This document shows positions 57,164 through 64,000 of a DNA stretch of 64,000 nucleotides, one piece after another. A program made the position numbers and the translations under genes. The stretch's first letter is position 1, and every line of letters begins with the position of its first letter. Under the pieces are notes generated by a model that saw only the letters and a program-made list of their open reading frames with translations, was not told the DNA's origin and did not search any database. Location of the stretch: assembly GCA_951812615.1 (NCBI GenBank), contig CATOSU010000005.1, positions 62,001-126,000 on the forward strand, read 5' to 3'. The stretch comes from an uncultured Paracoccaceae bacterium. GTDB taxonomy: Bacteria; Pseudomonadota; Alphaproteobacteria; Rhodobacterales; Rhodobacteraceae.

Positions 57164-58621
57164 CTACGGCGCGATGACACCGGCCACCGCTGCAATGCCT
57201 TCGGCGATCCGCGCCGTTGGGATGGAAGAATACGCCAGTCGATAAAAGTTGTGCGGCCGGTCCGGCCCCATGAAAAACGGTGCCCCCGGTTCGAGCAGAA
57301 CGCTGTCGTCCCGCAACCGGATTGCGGCCTGATCCGTGTCGACGCCATCGGGCGCCTTCATCCACAGCGAGGATCCGCCGTAAGCGCCCCGCCCGGCAAT
57401 CCGCAGCCCGGTCTGGTTGATAGCGTCTTCCATCGCCTTGCGGCGGTTGTGCAGGATCCCGACCATGCGCCGTATCTGGGCGTCGTAGTGACCCAGCGAC
57501 AGGAAAAATGCGGTGGTGCGCTGTATGTGCCCGGGCGGATGGCGCAGGACCGAGGCCCGCAGCGCCCGGGCCTCCTTGATAAAGCCTTCGGACCCCACGA
57601 GGTAACCCAGCCGCAGACCCGGAAACAGTGATTTGGAAAAACTGCCGACATAGATCACCCGCCCTTCCCGATCGAGCGATTTCAGGGCCGGAGAAGGTGA
57701 CTTCAGAAAGGACATTTCGAATTCGTAGTCGTCCTCGACAATGACAGCACCGATTTCGTTGGCCTTCTTCAGCAGTGCGTCCCGCCGGGCAACCGGCATT
57801 GTCGCGTTGGTTGGGCTTTGATGGCTTGGCGTGACGAAGATCACGTTGGTTCCGTCCGGGATCCGGTCCGGTGGCAGCCCGTCAGTGTCAACCGCAATTG
57901 CCTGCAGGTGACAGCGTGCATGCCGAAGAATGTCGCGCTGTGCGTGATAACAGGGATCTTCGATCACGGCGCGGCGGTCGCGATCCAGCAACAGATGCGC
58001 CGCCAGCCACAGCGCATTTTGTGCGCCCATCGTAATCAGGATTTCCTGCGGCCGGGCGCTGATCCCCCGACGCGGCAGTGTGTGCCGAGCGATGAATTCC
58101 ACCAACAGTGGATCGTCGGTGTCATAGTAATCGGTGGTCAGCGCGGTAAAATCCTTCTGACCCAGGGCACGCAACGCACATAACCGCCAATTGGCGTGAT
58201 CGAACAATTCCGGGTCGGCCTGACCGTATACGAAAGGGTATCTGTAGGACTGCCAGTCAACTGGCTTTTTCGGAGTGTCCCCTTCCAGATAGCTGTTCGC
58301 GATTGCCCGGTCCCAATCAACGCTGTCCTGCCCGGAAGTGGGCGGAGCATAAAGCGGGGGCACAGGAGCATTGTCCGATACGAAATATCCGGAACGCCCG
58401 CGTGACGTCAGGTAGTCATTCGCCAGCATCTCGGTATAGGCGAGCGTGACCGTAATCCGACTGACACCCAGATGCTCGGCCAGTTTGCGGGTCGACGGCA
58501 GTTTTTCACCGCGATGAAACCGGCCGGACAGGATGCCGCCGGCAATCATCTGCTGAATGCGGGCCTGAAGCGTGCCCTGGGTGTCAGGGTTCAGAAAAAA
58601 GGTTTCGACAGGAATTGCCAT
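57164..58621 (-). CDS. tauR: MocR-type transcriptional regulator, taurine (TauR-like)
   Basis: Regulator of 485 residues: an N-terminal GntR winged-helix domain (about 15-80: IQQMIAGGILSGRFHRGEKL, PSTRKLAEHLGVSRITVTLA) fused to a class I aminotransferase-like domain. The latter contains ITMGAQNALWLAAHLLLD, DPCYHAQRDILRHA, VEDDYEFEM and the PLP-lysine region YVGSFSKSLFPGLRLGYLV. Such proteins use PLP as a sensor and bind direct repeats. Position beside xsc and the taurine aminotransferase, and the repeats at both ends, identify it as TauR-like. The ATG at 58621 is preceded only by a weak GGA. Confidence 0.85.
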   Translation of the reverse strand: MAIPVETFFLNPDTQGTLQARIQQMIAGGILSGRFHRGEKLPSTRKLAEHLGVSRITVTLAYTEMLANDYLTSRGRSGYFVSDNAPVPPLYAPPTSGQDSVDWDRAIANSYLEGDTPKKPVDWQSYRYPFVYGQADPELFDHANWRLCALRALGQKDFTALTTDYYDTDDPLLVEFIARHTLPRRGISARPQEILITMGAQNALWLAAHLLLDRDRRAVIEDPCYHAQRDILRHARCHLQAIAVDTDGLPPDRIPDGTNVIFVTPSHQSPTNATMPVARRDALLKKANEIGAVIVEDDYEFEMSFLKSPSPALKSLDREGRVIYVGSFSKSLFPGLRLGYLVGSEGFIKEARALRASVLRHPPGHIQRTTAFFLSLGHYDAQIRRMVGILHNRRKAMEDAINQTGLRIAGRGAYGGSSLWMKAPDGVDTDQAAIRLRDDSVLLEPGAPFFMGPDRPHNFYRLAYSSIPTARIAEGIAAVAGVIAP

Positions 58622-58633
58622 GATCCATTTTAG

Positions 58634-58665
58634 CTGGATATAGCCCGGCTGCAAACTGGACTTAG
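58634..58665 (+). promoter_or_regulatory. Putative TauR-binding direct repeats between tauR and SDR gene
   Basis: CTGGATATAG (58634-58643) and CTGGACTTAG (58656-58665) lie in direct orientation 22 bases apart. Their likeness to the xsc repeats suggests tauR autoregulation and possibly control of the divergent SDR gene. Confidence 0.6.
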
Positions 58666-58733
58666 TGCCGGCAGGGTGACGGTTGTTCGGCGCTACGCCT
58701 GGCACCACGCTCACACCGGTAGAGGAGGAAAAC

Positions 58734-59495
58734 GTGCGGATCGATCTGGACGGACATCCCGTTTTCATAACCGGCGGCGGGTCGGGAATTGGACGGGCGA
58801 CCGCGTTGCTTGCGGCATCGGCTGGCGCGCTGGTGACGGTGACGGATCTGGATGCCACAGCAGCGCAACATACTTCCGTGTTGATTGCCGAAAATGGCGG
58901 AACGGCCCGGTGGGATCAACTGGACGTCACCAATGCGGAGGCAATCGCGCAATCCGTTCTGGAAACCGTTCAGGCCCACGGAGCCCTGCGCGGTGCTTTC
59001 AATTCCGCAGGCACGCTGGGAAAGCTGCTTCAGGACACGCTGGAACTGGACCCTGATGACTGGAACCGGATCATCAACGTGAACCTGACCGGCGTGTACC
59101 TGTCGATGCGCGCCCAGATCGCTGCCATGAAGGCTGCCGGAACCGGCGGATCGATCGTAAACGCGGCGTCGGTGGCTGGTCTGCGCGGTGGTCGTGCAAA
59201 TATCGCCTACCACGCCAGTAAACACGGGGTGGTAGGCGCAACCAAATCGGCAGCGGTTGAATTCGCGGATGCCGGTATTCGCGTGAATTGTGTTTGTCCG
59301 GGCTGGATTGAAACACCCATGACCGCCGTGGTCCGGGATCCAGAAGACAGTCGGAAAATCCAGAGCATGCACCCGCTGGGCCGGACCGGAAAACCGGAAG
59401 AAGTGGCAAACGCCGTTGTCTGGCTGTTGTCCGATGCCGCCAGTTTCGTAACGGGCGCCGCATATACAGTCGACGGCGGCTTTACCGCGAAATAG
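58734..59495 (+). CDS. SDR-family oxidoreductase, putatively TauR-controlled
   Basis: Classical SDR of 253 residues: cofactor motif TGGGSGIGRATAL with Asp in VTVTDLDAT (NAD-type acidic residue), FNSAGTLG in the NNAG position, catalytic Ser in VNAASVAGLRGGRANIAYHA and Tyr-x3-Lys in YHASK, and C-terminal DAASFVTGAAYTVDGG. Start is GTG with AGGAGG about six bases upstream. It is divergent from tauR over a gap with TauR-like repeats. A possible role is reduction of sulfoacetaldehyde to isethionate, as in IsfD, but the sequence itself only shows a generic SDR. Confidence 0.85.
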   Translation: MRIDLDGHPVFITGGGSGIGRATALLAASAGALVTVTDLDATAAQHTSVLIAENGGTARWDQLDVTNAEAIAQSVLETVQAHGALRGAFNSAGTLGKLLQDTLELDPDDWNRIINVNLTGVYLSMRAQIAAMKAAGTGGSIVNAASVAGLRGGRANIAYHASKHGVVGATKSAAVEFADAGIRVNCVCPGWIETPMTAVVRDPEDSRKIQSMHPLGRTGKPEEVANAVVWLLSDAASFVTGAAYTVDGGFTAK

Positions 59496-59503
59496 GCGCA
59501 GCC

Positions 59504-60472
59504 CTAACCGGTTTTCTTCCAGATATCGTTGCGTCCGTCCATTGGCATCAACTCCGGATAGAGCGACAGGTCATATGACAGCGGTGCAACAAAGTAGGTC
59601 GAAGGCAACATGGTGTCAGCCATCCGCGCTTCCAGCTTTTCCTGCATACTCAGGTCTGAAAATGGCCGGTAAGAAAAAATCACATCGTATCCGCCATAGT
59701 CGAAGTCCAGTGCGTCGGCGACTTCCAGCGAACCTTTCAGATCGAACATTTGTTCGCCTTCCGCGATCTGATCAGGATTGATGTCGAACCCGTGCACACT
59801 GTTGCACAGCAGGATCTCGGATGATTTGGCCAGCATCATGTTGCGGCCGCTGCCCGCACCGACCTCCAGAAACGACACCGGGCGATAGCGTTTTTCCGCA
59901 TCGGAATAGTCCGGATCGAGCGTCAGCATCCCGTCCAGCCGGCATAGCATGTCCAGATAATAGGGCACGCCGATCGGAATGTACTCGTGGCTTTCTTCGG
60001 GAACCTCGTATCCGGTGAACTCCGTGTCTTCCGGCAATTGCTGTGACATCGTCCGGATCAGGTAGCGCAGTGACCGGTCCAGCGCCGCATTCTGCCGCTG
60101 AACCCGTCCGTTGCCGATCTGCAGGTCGGTCAACTGAATGTCGTGGTTCACAAACGCGGTGCGGAATTTGGCCAGGGCCGTTTCAAATCGTCGGCGCAGG
60201 CGGTTCATGCCGCGCTGAGTCGAGGCAAGCTTCAGTTGCAGGCTGTTCGCATTGGCGTCCAGTCTGACCAGCTCACTCTGACGGGTGTCAGACCATTCGC
60301 GGCACTGCGCGCGGGCCAGCATCAGCACACGGTCGGTCAGCTTTTGCGATTTGCGCAACAGGTCTACATGGCGGTGCTGCAAATGATCCATCTCGGCCAA
60401 CACCGGCAAAAGCTGGTTCGCCGAAGCGATCACGGTCGAATGCCGTTCCGCAATGGGTTTTTCAGTCGACAT
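59504..60472 (-). CDS. SAM-dependent methyltransferase-like protein with N-terminal coiled coil
   Basis: Protein of 322 residues. The first 150 residues are helical and charged (LQHRHVDLLRKSQKLTDRVL; QLKLASTQRGMNRLRRRFET), probably a coiled coil. The C-terminal half has a class I SAM-binding motif, SFLEVGAGSGRNMMLAKS, and a possible acidic ribose-binding residue in VHGFDINPDQIAEG. No catalytic motif identifies the acceptor. Related proteins occur in surface-glycan clusters as sugar O-methyltransferases, which is only a suggestion here. Converges on the SDR with eight bases between. Confidence 0.65.
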   Translation of the reverse strand: MSTEKPIAERHSTVIASANQLLPVLAEMDHLQHRHVDLLRKSQKLTDRVLMLARAQCREWSDTRQSELVRLDANANSLQLKLASTQRGMNRLRRRFETALAKFRTAFVNHDIQLTDLQIGNGRVQRQNAALDRSLRYLIRTMSQQLPEDTEFTGYEVPEESHEYIPIGVPYYLDMLCRLDGMLTLDPDYSDAEKRYRPVSFLEVGAGSGRNMMLAKSSEILLCNSVHGFDINPDQIAEGEQMFDLKGSLEVADALDFDYGGYDVIFSYRPFSDLSMQEKLEARMADTMLPSTYFVAPLSYDLSLYPELMPMDGRNDIWKKTG

Positions 60473-60554
60473 GAGAATCTCCGGTCTGGCAATTGCTGTG
60501 TTCTGAATTCCATCAAAGGTGACATGCGCCGGAGGGGGTTGTCATCTGTCAAAC

Positions 60555-60574
60555 ATAACTATAAATCTAGTTAT
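60555..60574. promoter_or_regulatory. Operator-like palindrome upstream of arsR-type gene
   Basis: ATAACTA and TAGTTAT form a perfect 7-bp inverted repeat separated by TAAATC. TTGTCA at 60539-60544 and TATAAA/TAAATC within the palindrome could be the promoter, so a bound repressor would cover the -10 region, as is usual for ArsR autorepression. Confidence 0.7.
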
Positions 60575-60595
60575 ATCGAAATAAGGGGATTCGTC

Positions 60596-60904
60596 ATGTG
60601 GGAAACCGCGGCACAAGGATTTGCAGCGATGGGATCAGAAGCGCGGCTTCAGGTTCTGCGCGTTCTGATCCGTGCGGGTGAGGCAGGCCTGACCGTCGGC
60701 GATATCCAGGACCGGACCGGCATCGCCCCGTCAACACTGGCACATCACCTGAAATTTATGTCCGCCGCCGGTTTGGTGGAACAGGAAAAGATCGGTCGGA
60801 TGACCGTAAACCGGGCACAGTTCGATGTTCTGAAGGATCTTGCGGGTTTCATACTGAGCGAATGCTGTGCCGACGAAGAAAAGAAGGCTGCCAACGATGG
60901 CTGA
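60596..60904 (+). CDS. ArsR-family winged-helix repressor
   Basis: DNA-binding protein of 102 residues: MGSEARLQVLRVLIRAGEAG then the recognition helix TGIAPSTLAHHLKFMSAAGL and wing VEQEKIGRMTVNRAQ. The classical ELCVCDL metal site of arsenic repressors is absent; a vicinal Cys pair (Cys90-Cys91, SECCADEE) near the C terminus may sense a thiophilic ligand. AAGGGG is eight bases upstream. It overlaps the permease start by eight bases, forming a two-gene operon with a palindromic operator ahead. Confidence 0.9.
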   Translation: MWETAAQGFAAMGSEARLQVLRVLIRAGEAGLTVGDIQDRTGIAPSTLAHHLKFMSAAGLVEQEKIGRMTVNRAQFDVLKDLAGFILSECCADEEKKAANDG

Positions 60905-61931
60905 TACAACGCAAACTCCGTCCGGTCCGCTCAAAGGCTGGACCGAATACCTGAAAACGCCGTGGGCGATGATCGTTGCGATCCTGCTTGCGGTTGCGGT
61001 GCTGGATCCCGGCAATCTGACAGGAACGATCGTGTTTGCAAGCAACGCGCTTGCACACACAGCGCCCTATATCCTTTTTGCTGTCCTGCTACTGGCCTAC
61101 CTGAAATCCTCGGGTGCCGAAGTGATGGTCGGGCGGGCTTTCCAGGGCCGCGAAACTCAGATGATCTTCCTCGCCGCGCTGTTCGGCGGGCTGGCCCCGT
61201 TCTGCTCCTGCGAGGTAATACCTTTCGTTGCCGGGCTGCTGGCGCTGGGCGCACCGTTGTCCGCGGTCATGGCATTCTGGCTCAGCTCGCCCCTGATCGA
61301 CCCGCCGACGCTGCTGATCACGGCCGGTGCGCTGGGTTGGCCCTTTGCCATCGGCAAGGCTGTGGCTGCGGTCGCGCTTGGTCTCTTCGGTGGTTTCGTG
61401 ATCCGGGCTCTGATGTCGCGCGGTGCATTCGCGCTGCCGCTGAAGCAGTACAATCAGTCCGGCTGCTGCGGGTGTGGACCGAAACTGGATGGCAAGCCGC
61501 ATTGGCGTGTCTGGGAACAAGCCGAGCGTCGCGAACAGTTCCGCGCCGAGTTCCTGTCCAACGGCCTGTTCCTGCTCAAGTGGCTGGCTCTGGCCTACAC
61601 GCTGGAGGCGCTGCTGGTTCACTACGTGCCCGCTGATCTGATTGCCCGGGTTGTTGGCGGTGAAGGCATTGTTCCGATCGCGACGGCCGCGGTGGTTGGT
61701 ATGCCCGCCTATCTGAACGGATACGTGGCGCCGCCGATGCTGGCTGGTCTGATCAGCCAGGGCATGAGCGTTGGCGCTGCCATGGCCTTCATGATTGCAG
61801 GATCGGTCAGTTCAATCCCGGCAATGGCAGCGGTCTGGTCGCTGGTAAAACCGCGGGTGTTTGCGGCTTATCTGTCGCTGGGCGTGGTGGGCGCAATCCT
61901 GTCGGGAATGCTGTTTCAGCTGTTGTTCTGA
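60897..61931 (+). CDS. Permease of the ArsP/DUF318 family
   Basis: Inner-membrane protein of 344 residues with about eight hydrophobic helices in two related halves. The family core LAPFCSCEVIPFVAGLLALG has Cys103 and Cys105; a cytoplasmic-loop CCGCG (Cys190, 191, 193) follows. The second half repeats the pattern with GMPAYLNGYVAPPMLAGLIS. ArsP members export trivalent organoarsenicals and related compounds using paired cysteines. Coupling to an ArsR repressor supports metalloid or thiophilic-compound efflux; the exact substrate is open. Confidence 0.88.
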   Translation: MADTTQTPSGPLKGWTEYLKTPWAMIVAILLAVAVLDPGNLTGTIVFASNALAHTAPYILFAVLLLAYLKSSGAEVMVGRAFQGRETQMIFLAALFGGLAPFCSCEVIPFVAGLLALGAPLSAVMAFWLSSPLIDPPTLLITAGALGWPFAIGKAVAAVALGLFGGFVIRALMSRGAFALPLKQYNQSGCCGCGPKLDGKPHWRVWEQAERREQFRAEFLSNGLFLLKWLALAYTLEALLVHYVPADLIARVVGGEGIVPIATAAVVGMPAYLNGYVAPPMLAGLISQGMSVGAAMAFMIAGSVSSIPAMAAVWSLVKPRVFAAYLSLGVVGAILSGMLFQLLF

Positions 61932-61958
61932 CGCATTCCGAACGTTTCACGACAGATT

Positions 61959-61991
61959 GAAACAGGGGCAGGCGGGTCGTCTGCCCGTTTC
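61959..61991. terminator. Bidirectional terminator-like hairpin
   Basis: GAAAC-GGGCAG pairs with CTGCCC-GTTTC across a small bulge, between the converging permease and small membrane-protein genes. There is no long U-run. Confidence 0.5.
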
Positions 61992-62015
61992 AGTTCCGGG
62001 GGTCGTCCACCGGGA

Positions 62016-62405
62016 TCACTGTGACCCTTCGCACCGGTGTGGCTGGCGCAACCGGTAGCGGGCTTCGCCCGAGCGGGGCATACGTCTCAGTTCGACACAG
62101 GCTGTGTCGGCAATAGACCGGGCGATCAGCCCCTCGGTTTCTGTTAGCCGAAGATTTTCACCATCAGGAAGCTGGACCACAACCATGACCGCATGCTGAT
62201 CCGAGGCGCTGAGCGGGCCGGACGACACCACCGGCAATGTCAGGTACGCCTCGTGTTCGGGCTCTCCGGTCGGGCGCAGGAAAAGAAAAGCTATGACCGC
62301 CAGAAACCCGAGCCCGCACAGAATGGCGATCCCGAACCGGGACACAAAGACATAGGCCGATACGGCGCGATCGGGGCCCAGAAGGCGGGCAAGAAAATCC
62401 AACAT
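62016..62405 (-). CDS. Hypothetical single-span membrane protein
   Basis: Protein of 129 residues that I cannot assign. A hydrophobic helix (FGIAILCGLGFLAVIAFLFL) near residues 23-43 is followed by a roughly 85-residue domain, probably periplasmic (TLPVVSSGPLSASDQHAVMV; IARSIADTACVELRRMP). The ending is basic with two Cys overall in this domain. ATG at 62405 is preferred over an upstream TTG. It sits alone between the efflux pair and the GNAT gene. Confidence 0.65.
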   Translation of the reverse strand: MLDFLARLLGPDRAVSAYVFVSRFGIAILCGLGFLAVIAFLFLRPTGEPEHEAYLTLPVVSSGPLSASDQHAVMVVVQLPDGENLRLTETEGLIARSIADTACVELRRMPRSGEARYRLRQPHRCEGSQ

Positions 62406-62441
62406 CCCGCGCAAATAGTCAGATGGTGTCCGGCGCGCAAG

Positions 62442-63032
62442 TCAGCCGCGCGGCTTCTGCATCAGCCAGTCGATATTGGCCCGCACCGCCGGCCATTCAG
62501 AGCTTGTGATCGAATAACACGCGGTGTCCCGTATCGTACCGTTTGCCATGATCATATGCGCCCGCAGGATCCCGTCCAGCTGTGCGCCCAGCCGCTCGAT
62601 GGCGCGGCGGCTTTGAGTGTTCATCCGGTGAGTCCGGAATTCCACCGCAATACAGTTCAATTCGTCAAATGCATGGGCCAGCAGCAGGCGTTTGGCCTCG
62701 GTGTTCAGCGGCGAACGCTGGACCGATGCGGCATACCAGGTTGACCCGATTTCGACCCGCCTGTTGGCCGGGTCGATATTCATGTAAGTGGTCATTCCAA
62801 CCGCACGGCCGTCCGGTGTCAGGACCGCAAATGGCAACATAGATCCTGCGGCCTGCAACGCCAGACGCCGGTCGATTTCGGCCGCGACCTCATCCGGCGC
62901 CGGTATCATGGTATACCACAGCGTTTGCAGCGGGCCGTCCACACAGGCGTCGCGCAGATCCCCGGCGTGTTCGGGGGCCAGCGGCGTCAGCGTCACGTGA
63001 CGCCCAGTCAGGGTGATCGGTTCCGGCCACAT
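62442..63032 (-). CDS. GNAT-family N-acetyltransferase (RimJ/RimL type)
   Basis: Protein of 196 residues. Family features: GRHVTLTPLAPEHAGDLRDA at the start, RAVGMTTYMNIDPANRRVEI, then GSTWYAASVQRSPLNTEAKR with the acetyl-CoA-binding region, and VEFRTHRMNTQSRRAIERLG near the end, as in RimJ/RimL-like acetyltransferases. Substrate may be a protein N terminus or a small amine. GAGGG lies eight bases before the ATG at 63032. Downstream of the aminotransferase but separated from it by two hairpins. Confidence 0.9.
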   Translation of the reverse strand: MWPEPITLTGRHVTLTPLAPEHAGDLRDACVDGPLQTLWYTMIPAPDEVAAEIDRRLALQAAGSMLPFAVLTPDGRAVGMTTYMNIDPANRRVEIGSTWYAASVQRSPLNTEAKRLLLAHAFDELNCIAVEFRTHRMNTQSRRAIERLGAQLDGILRAHMIMANGTIRDTACYSITSSEWPAVRANIDWLMQKPRG

Positions 63033-63057
63033 ATCATAGTTCCCTCGGTTGCAGACG

Positions 63058-63085
63058 CGAAAGGCGTGCCACGGCACGCCTTTCG
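63058..63085 (-). terminator. Strong hairpin after the aminotransferase gene
   Basis: 12-bp perfect stem (CGAAAGGCGTGC / GCACGCCTTTCG) with a 4-base loop, 50 bp past the aminotransferase stop and before the GNAT gene. The U-rich part is within the stem on the minus strand; on the plus strand it is followed by GTTTTC. Confidence 0.6.
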
Positions 63086-63112
63086 GTTTTCTCAGGCCGC
63101 AAGGCGGAGACA

Positions 63113-63131
63113 GAAAATTCGTAGAATTTTC
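63113..63131. repeat. AT-rich palindrome after the aminotransferase stop
   Basis: GAAAATTC and GAATTTTC flank GTA, a perfect 8-bp inverted repeat directly after the stop codon. It resembles the middle palindrome of the element near 48.29 kb and may be part of the same repeat family. Confidence 0.5.
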
Positions 63132-63134
63132 GCG

Positions 63135-64000
63135 TCAGCCAAACACTTTGCCAATGGCGTTGTCCACGGCAGCGGTGATCTCGTCGATGTCATCGGCTGT
63201 GGCAATCAGCGCGGGCGAGAAGCAAAGGAAGTTGTTCCTGCCCGGCACCGACCGGTTAGAGGCGCCGATGATCACTCCCTGTACACCGCAATCGGCCACG
63301 ATTGCCCCGATCTGCGCTTCGCTTACCGGCTCCTTGGACAGCCGATCCTCGACCAGTTCCAGGCCACAGAACAGACCCTTGCCGCGCACGTCACCGATCA
63401 CGGTATGTTTGTCCATCAGCGCGTGCAGGTTGTCCATCATCCGCGCACCCATGGCCACTGTATTGTCCAGCAGCGCCTCGTCCTCGATGATCCGCATGTT
63501 TTCCAGCGCCGCCACCGGCCCCGATGTGCAGCCGCCGAAGGTGGAAATGTCACGGAAATGGTTCAGCTTGTCGCCGGGATCATCCTTGAACATGTCAAAG
63601 ATCTCTTCGGTCGTCACAAGGCAGGCAATGGCGGTATAGCCGGACGCCACGCCCTTGGCCATCGTGACCATGTCCGGCTTCAGCCCGTATTGCTGATACC
63701 CGAACCATGTGCCGGTTCGCCCGACGCCGCAGACAACCTCGTCAATATGCAGCAGGATGTCATACTTATCGCAGATCTCCTGTACTTTCGGCCAATACCC
63801 TTCCGGCGGCGGAATCACACCACCGCCCGCGGTCACCGGTTCCAGGCACAGTGCGCCAACCGTGTCCGGGCCTTCACGCAGCACAATTTTTTCGATCTGT
63901 TCGGCCGACCATTCCCCGAAATTCTCGTCCGGCGCGCTGTCCAGTTCGTGCTTGCGATACTCCATGCAATGCGGGACGCGTATGAAACCGGGCGTGAACG
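63135..64000 (-). CDS. Class III aminotransferase, probable taurine-pyruvate aminotransferase (3' part)
   Basis: The C-terminal 287 residues of a PLP-dependent omega-aminotransferase; the 5' end is beyond the right edge. Seen: GALCLEPVTAGGGVIPPPEG, LLHIDEVVCGVGRTGTWFGY (Asp binding PLP N1), the Schiff-base Lys in MVTMAKGVASGYTAIA, RDISTFGGCTSGPVAALENM and VRGKGLFCGLELVED. The PGFIRVPHCMEYRKHEL stretch and the neighbours tauR and xsc point to taurine:pyruvate aminotransferase (Tpa), giving sulfoacetaldehyde and alanine. Other omega-amino-acid transaminases are closely related, so the substrate is inferred. Confidence 0.85.
   Translation of the reverse strand, partial: FTPGFIRVPHCMEYRKHELDSAPDENFGEWSAEQIEKIVLREGPDTVGALCLEPVTAGGGVIPPPEGYWPKVQEICDKYDILLHIDEVVCGVGRTGTWFGYQQYGLKPDMVTMAKGVASGYTAIACLVTTEEIFDMFKDDPGDKLNHFRDISTFGGCTSGPVAALENMRIIEDEALLDNTVAMGARMMDNLHALMDKHTVIGDVRGKGLFCGLELVEDRLSKEPVSEAQIGAIVADCGVQGVIIGASNRSVPGRNNFLCFSPALIATADDIDEITAAVDNAIGKVFG

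Noticed and set aside
1-64000. CRISPR arrays, insertion sequences, integrases or phage genes
   Set aside because: No regularly spaced repeats, transposase or integrase motifs or phage structural genes were seen on either strand.

Overview
The window looks like a chromosomal segment of a marine Rhodobacterales (Roseobacter-type) alphaproteobacterium. This is inferred from the high GC content, the dense packing with many ATGA/GTGA stop-start overlaps, a Rhodobacter-type cytochrome c2, and a taurine dissimilation set (TauR, Xsc, SoeABC, taurine-type aminotransferase) typical of that group. I see no rRNA, tRNA, CRISPR array, insertion sequence or prophage.

Layout. 1-1.75 kb: gpmI followed by the 5' end of an EnvC-like gene (minus). 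1.8-11.9 kb: a surface-polysaccharide cluster with a Wza-like exporter lipoprotein, nucleotide-sugar epimerase, priming sugar transferase, GalU, GalE, three glycosyltransferases and a two-part sulfotransferase. 11.8-16.6 kb (minus): envelope and global-control genes rnd-kdsD-lptC-lptA-lptB, then hpf and ptsN. 16.6-22.4 kb (minus): dipeptide-type ABC permeases and fused ATPase, aldehyde dehydrogenase, EamA exporter. 22.5-24.3 kb (plus): a self-contained ECF41 sigma-factor operon with a matching promoter. 24.3-26.6 kb (minus): a small glycosyltransferase and a peptide-type binding protein. 26.9-34.5 kb: cytochrome c2, P1 peptidase, cupin, SDR, ArfB, an 18-codon sORF with an extended Shine-Dalgarno, queuosine-precursor transporter, phytase-like protein, MepA, MFS, YggT. 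34.6-40.7 kb: quinone-oxidoreductase-like MDR, a Baeyer-Villiger trio (hydrolase, BVMO, SDR), DOPA-dioxygenase-like protein, agmatinase, DUF2165. 40.8-46.6 kb: orphan Tat-exported binding protein, 2OG dioxygenase, FAD oxidoreductase, amidohydrolase, RidA. 46.6-59.5 kb and the right edge: sulfonate catabolism. 59.5-63 kb: methyltransferase, ArsR/ArsP-type pair, small membrane protein, GNAT.

How the genes work together. The strongest pathway runs from taurine to sulfate and central carbon: aminotransferase (partial, right edge) makes sulfoacetaldehyde; Xsc splits it to acetyl phosphate and sulfite; Pta and AckA process acetyl phosphate; a citrate synthase could pull acetyl-CoA into the TCA cycle; SoeABC oxidises sulfite on the cytoplasmic face. 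Paired CTGGAC-type direct repeats upstream of xsc and beside tauR support TauR control. The second clear regulatory unit is the ECF41 operon, where the promoter sequence, linker motif and C-terminal motif all agree.

Three genes (epimerase near 3.68 kb, binding protein near 25.2 kb, SDR near 38.56 kb) carry single-base frameshifts that look like sequence errors or very recent mutations. Gene calls come from reading the translations; no database search was possible.
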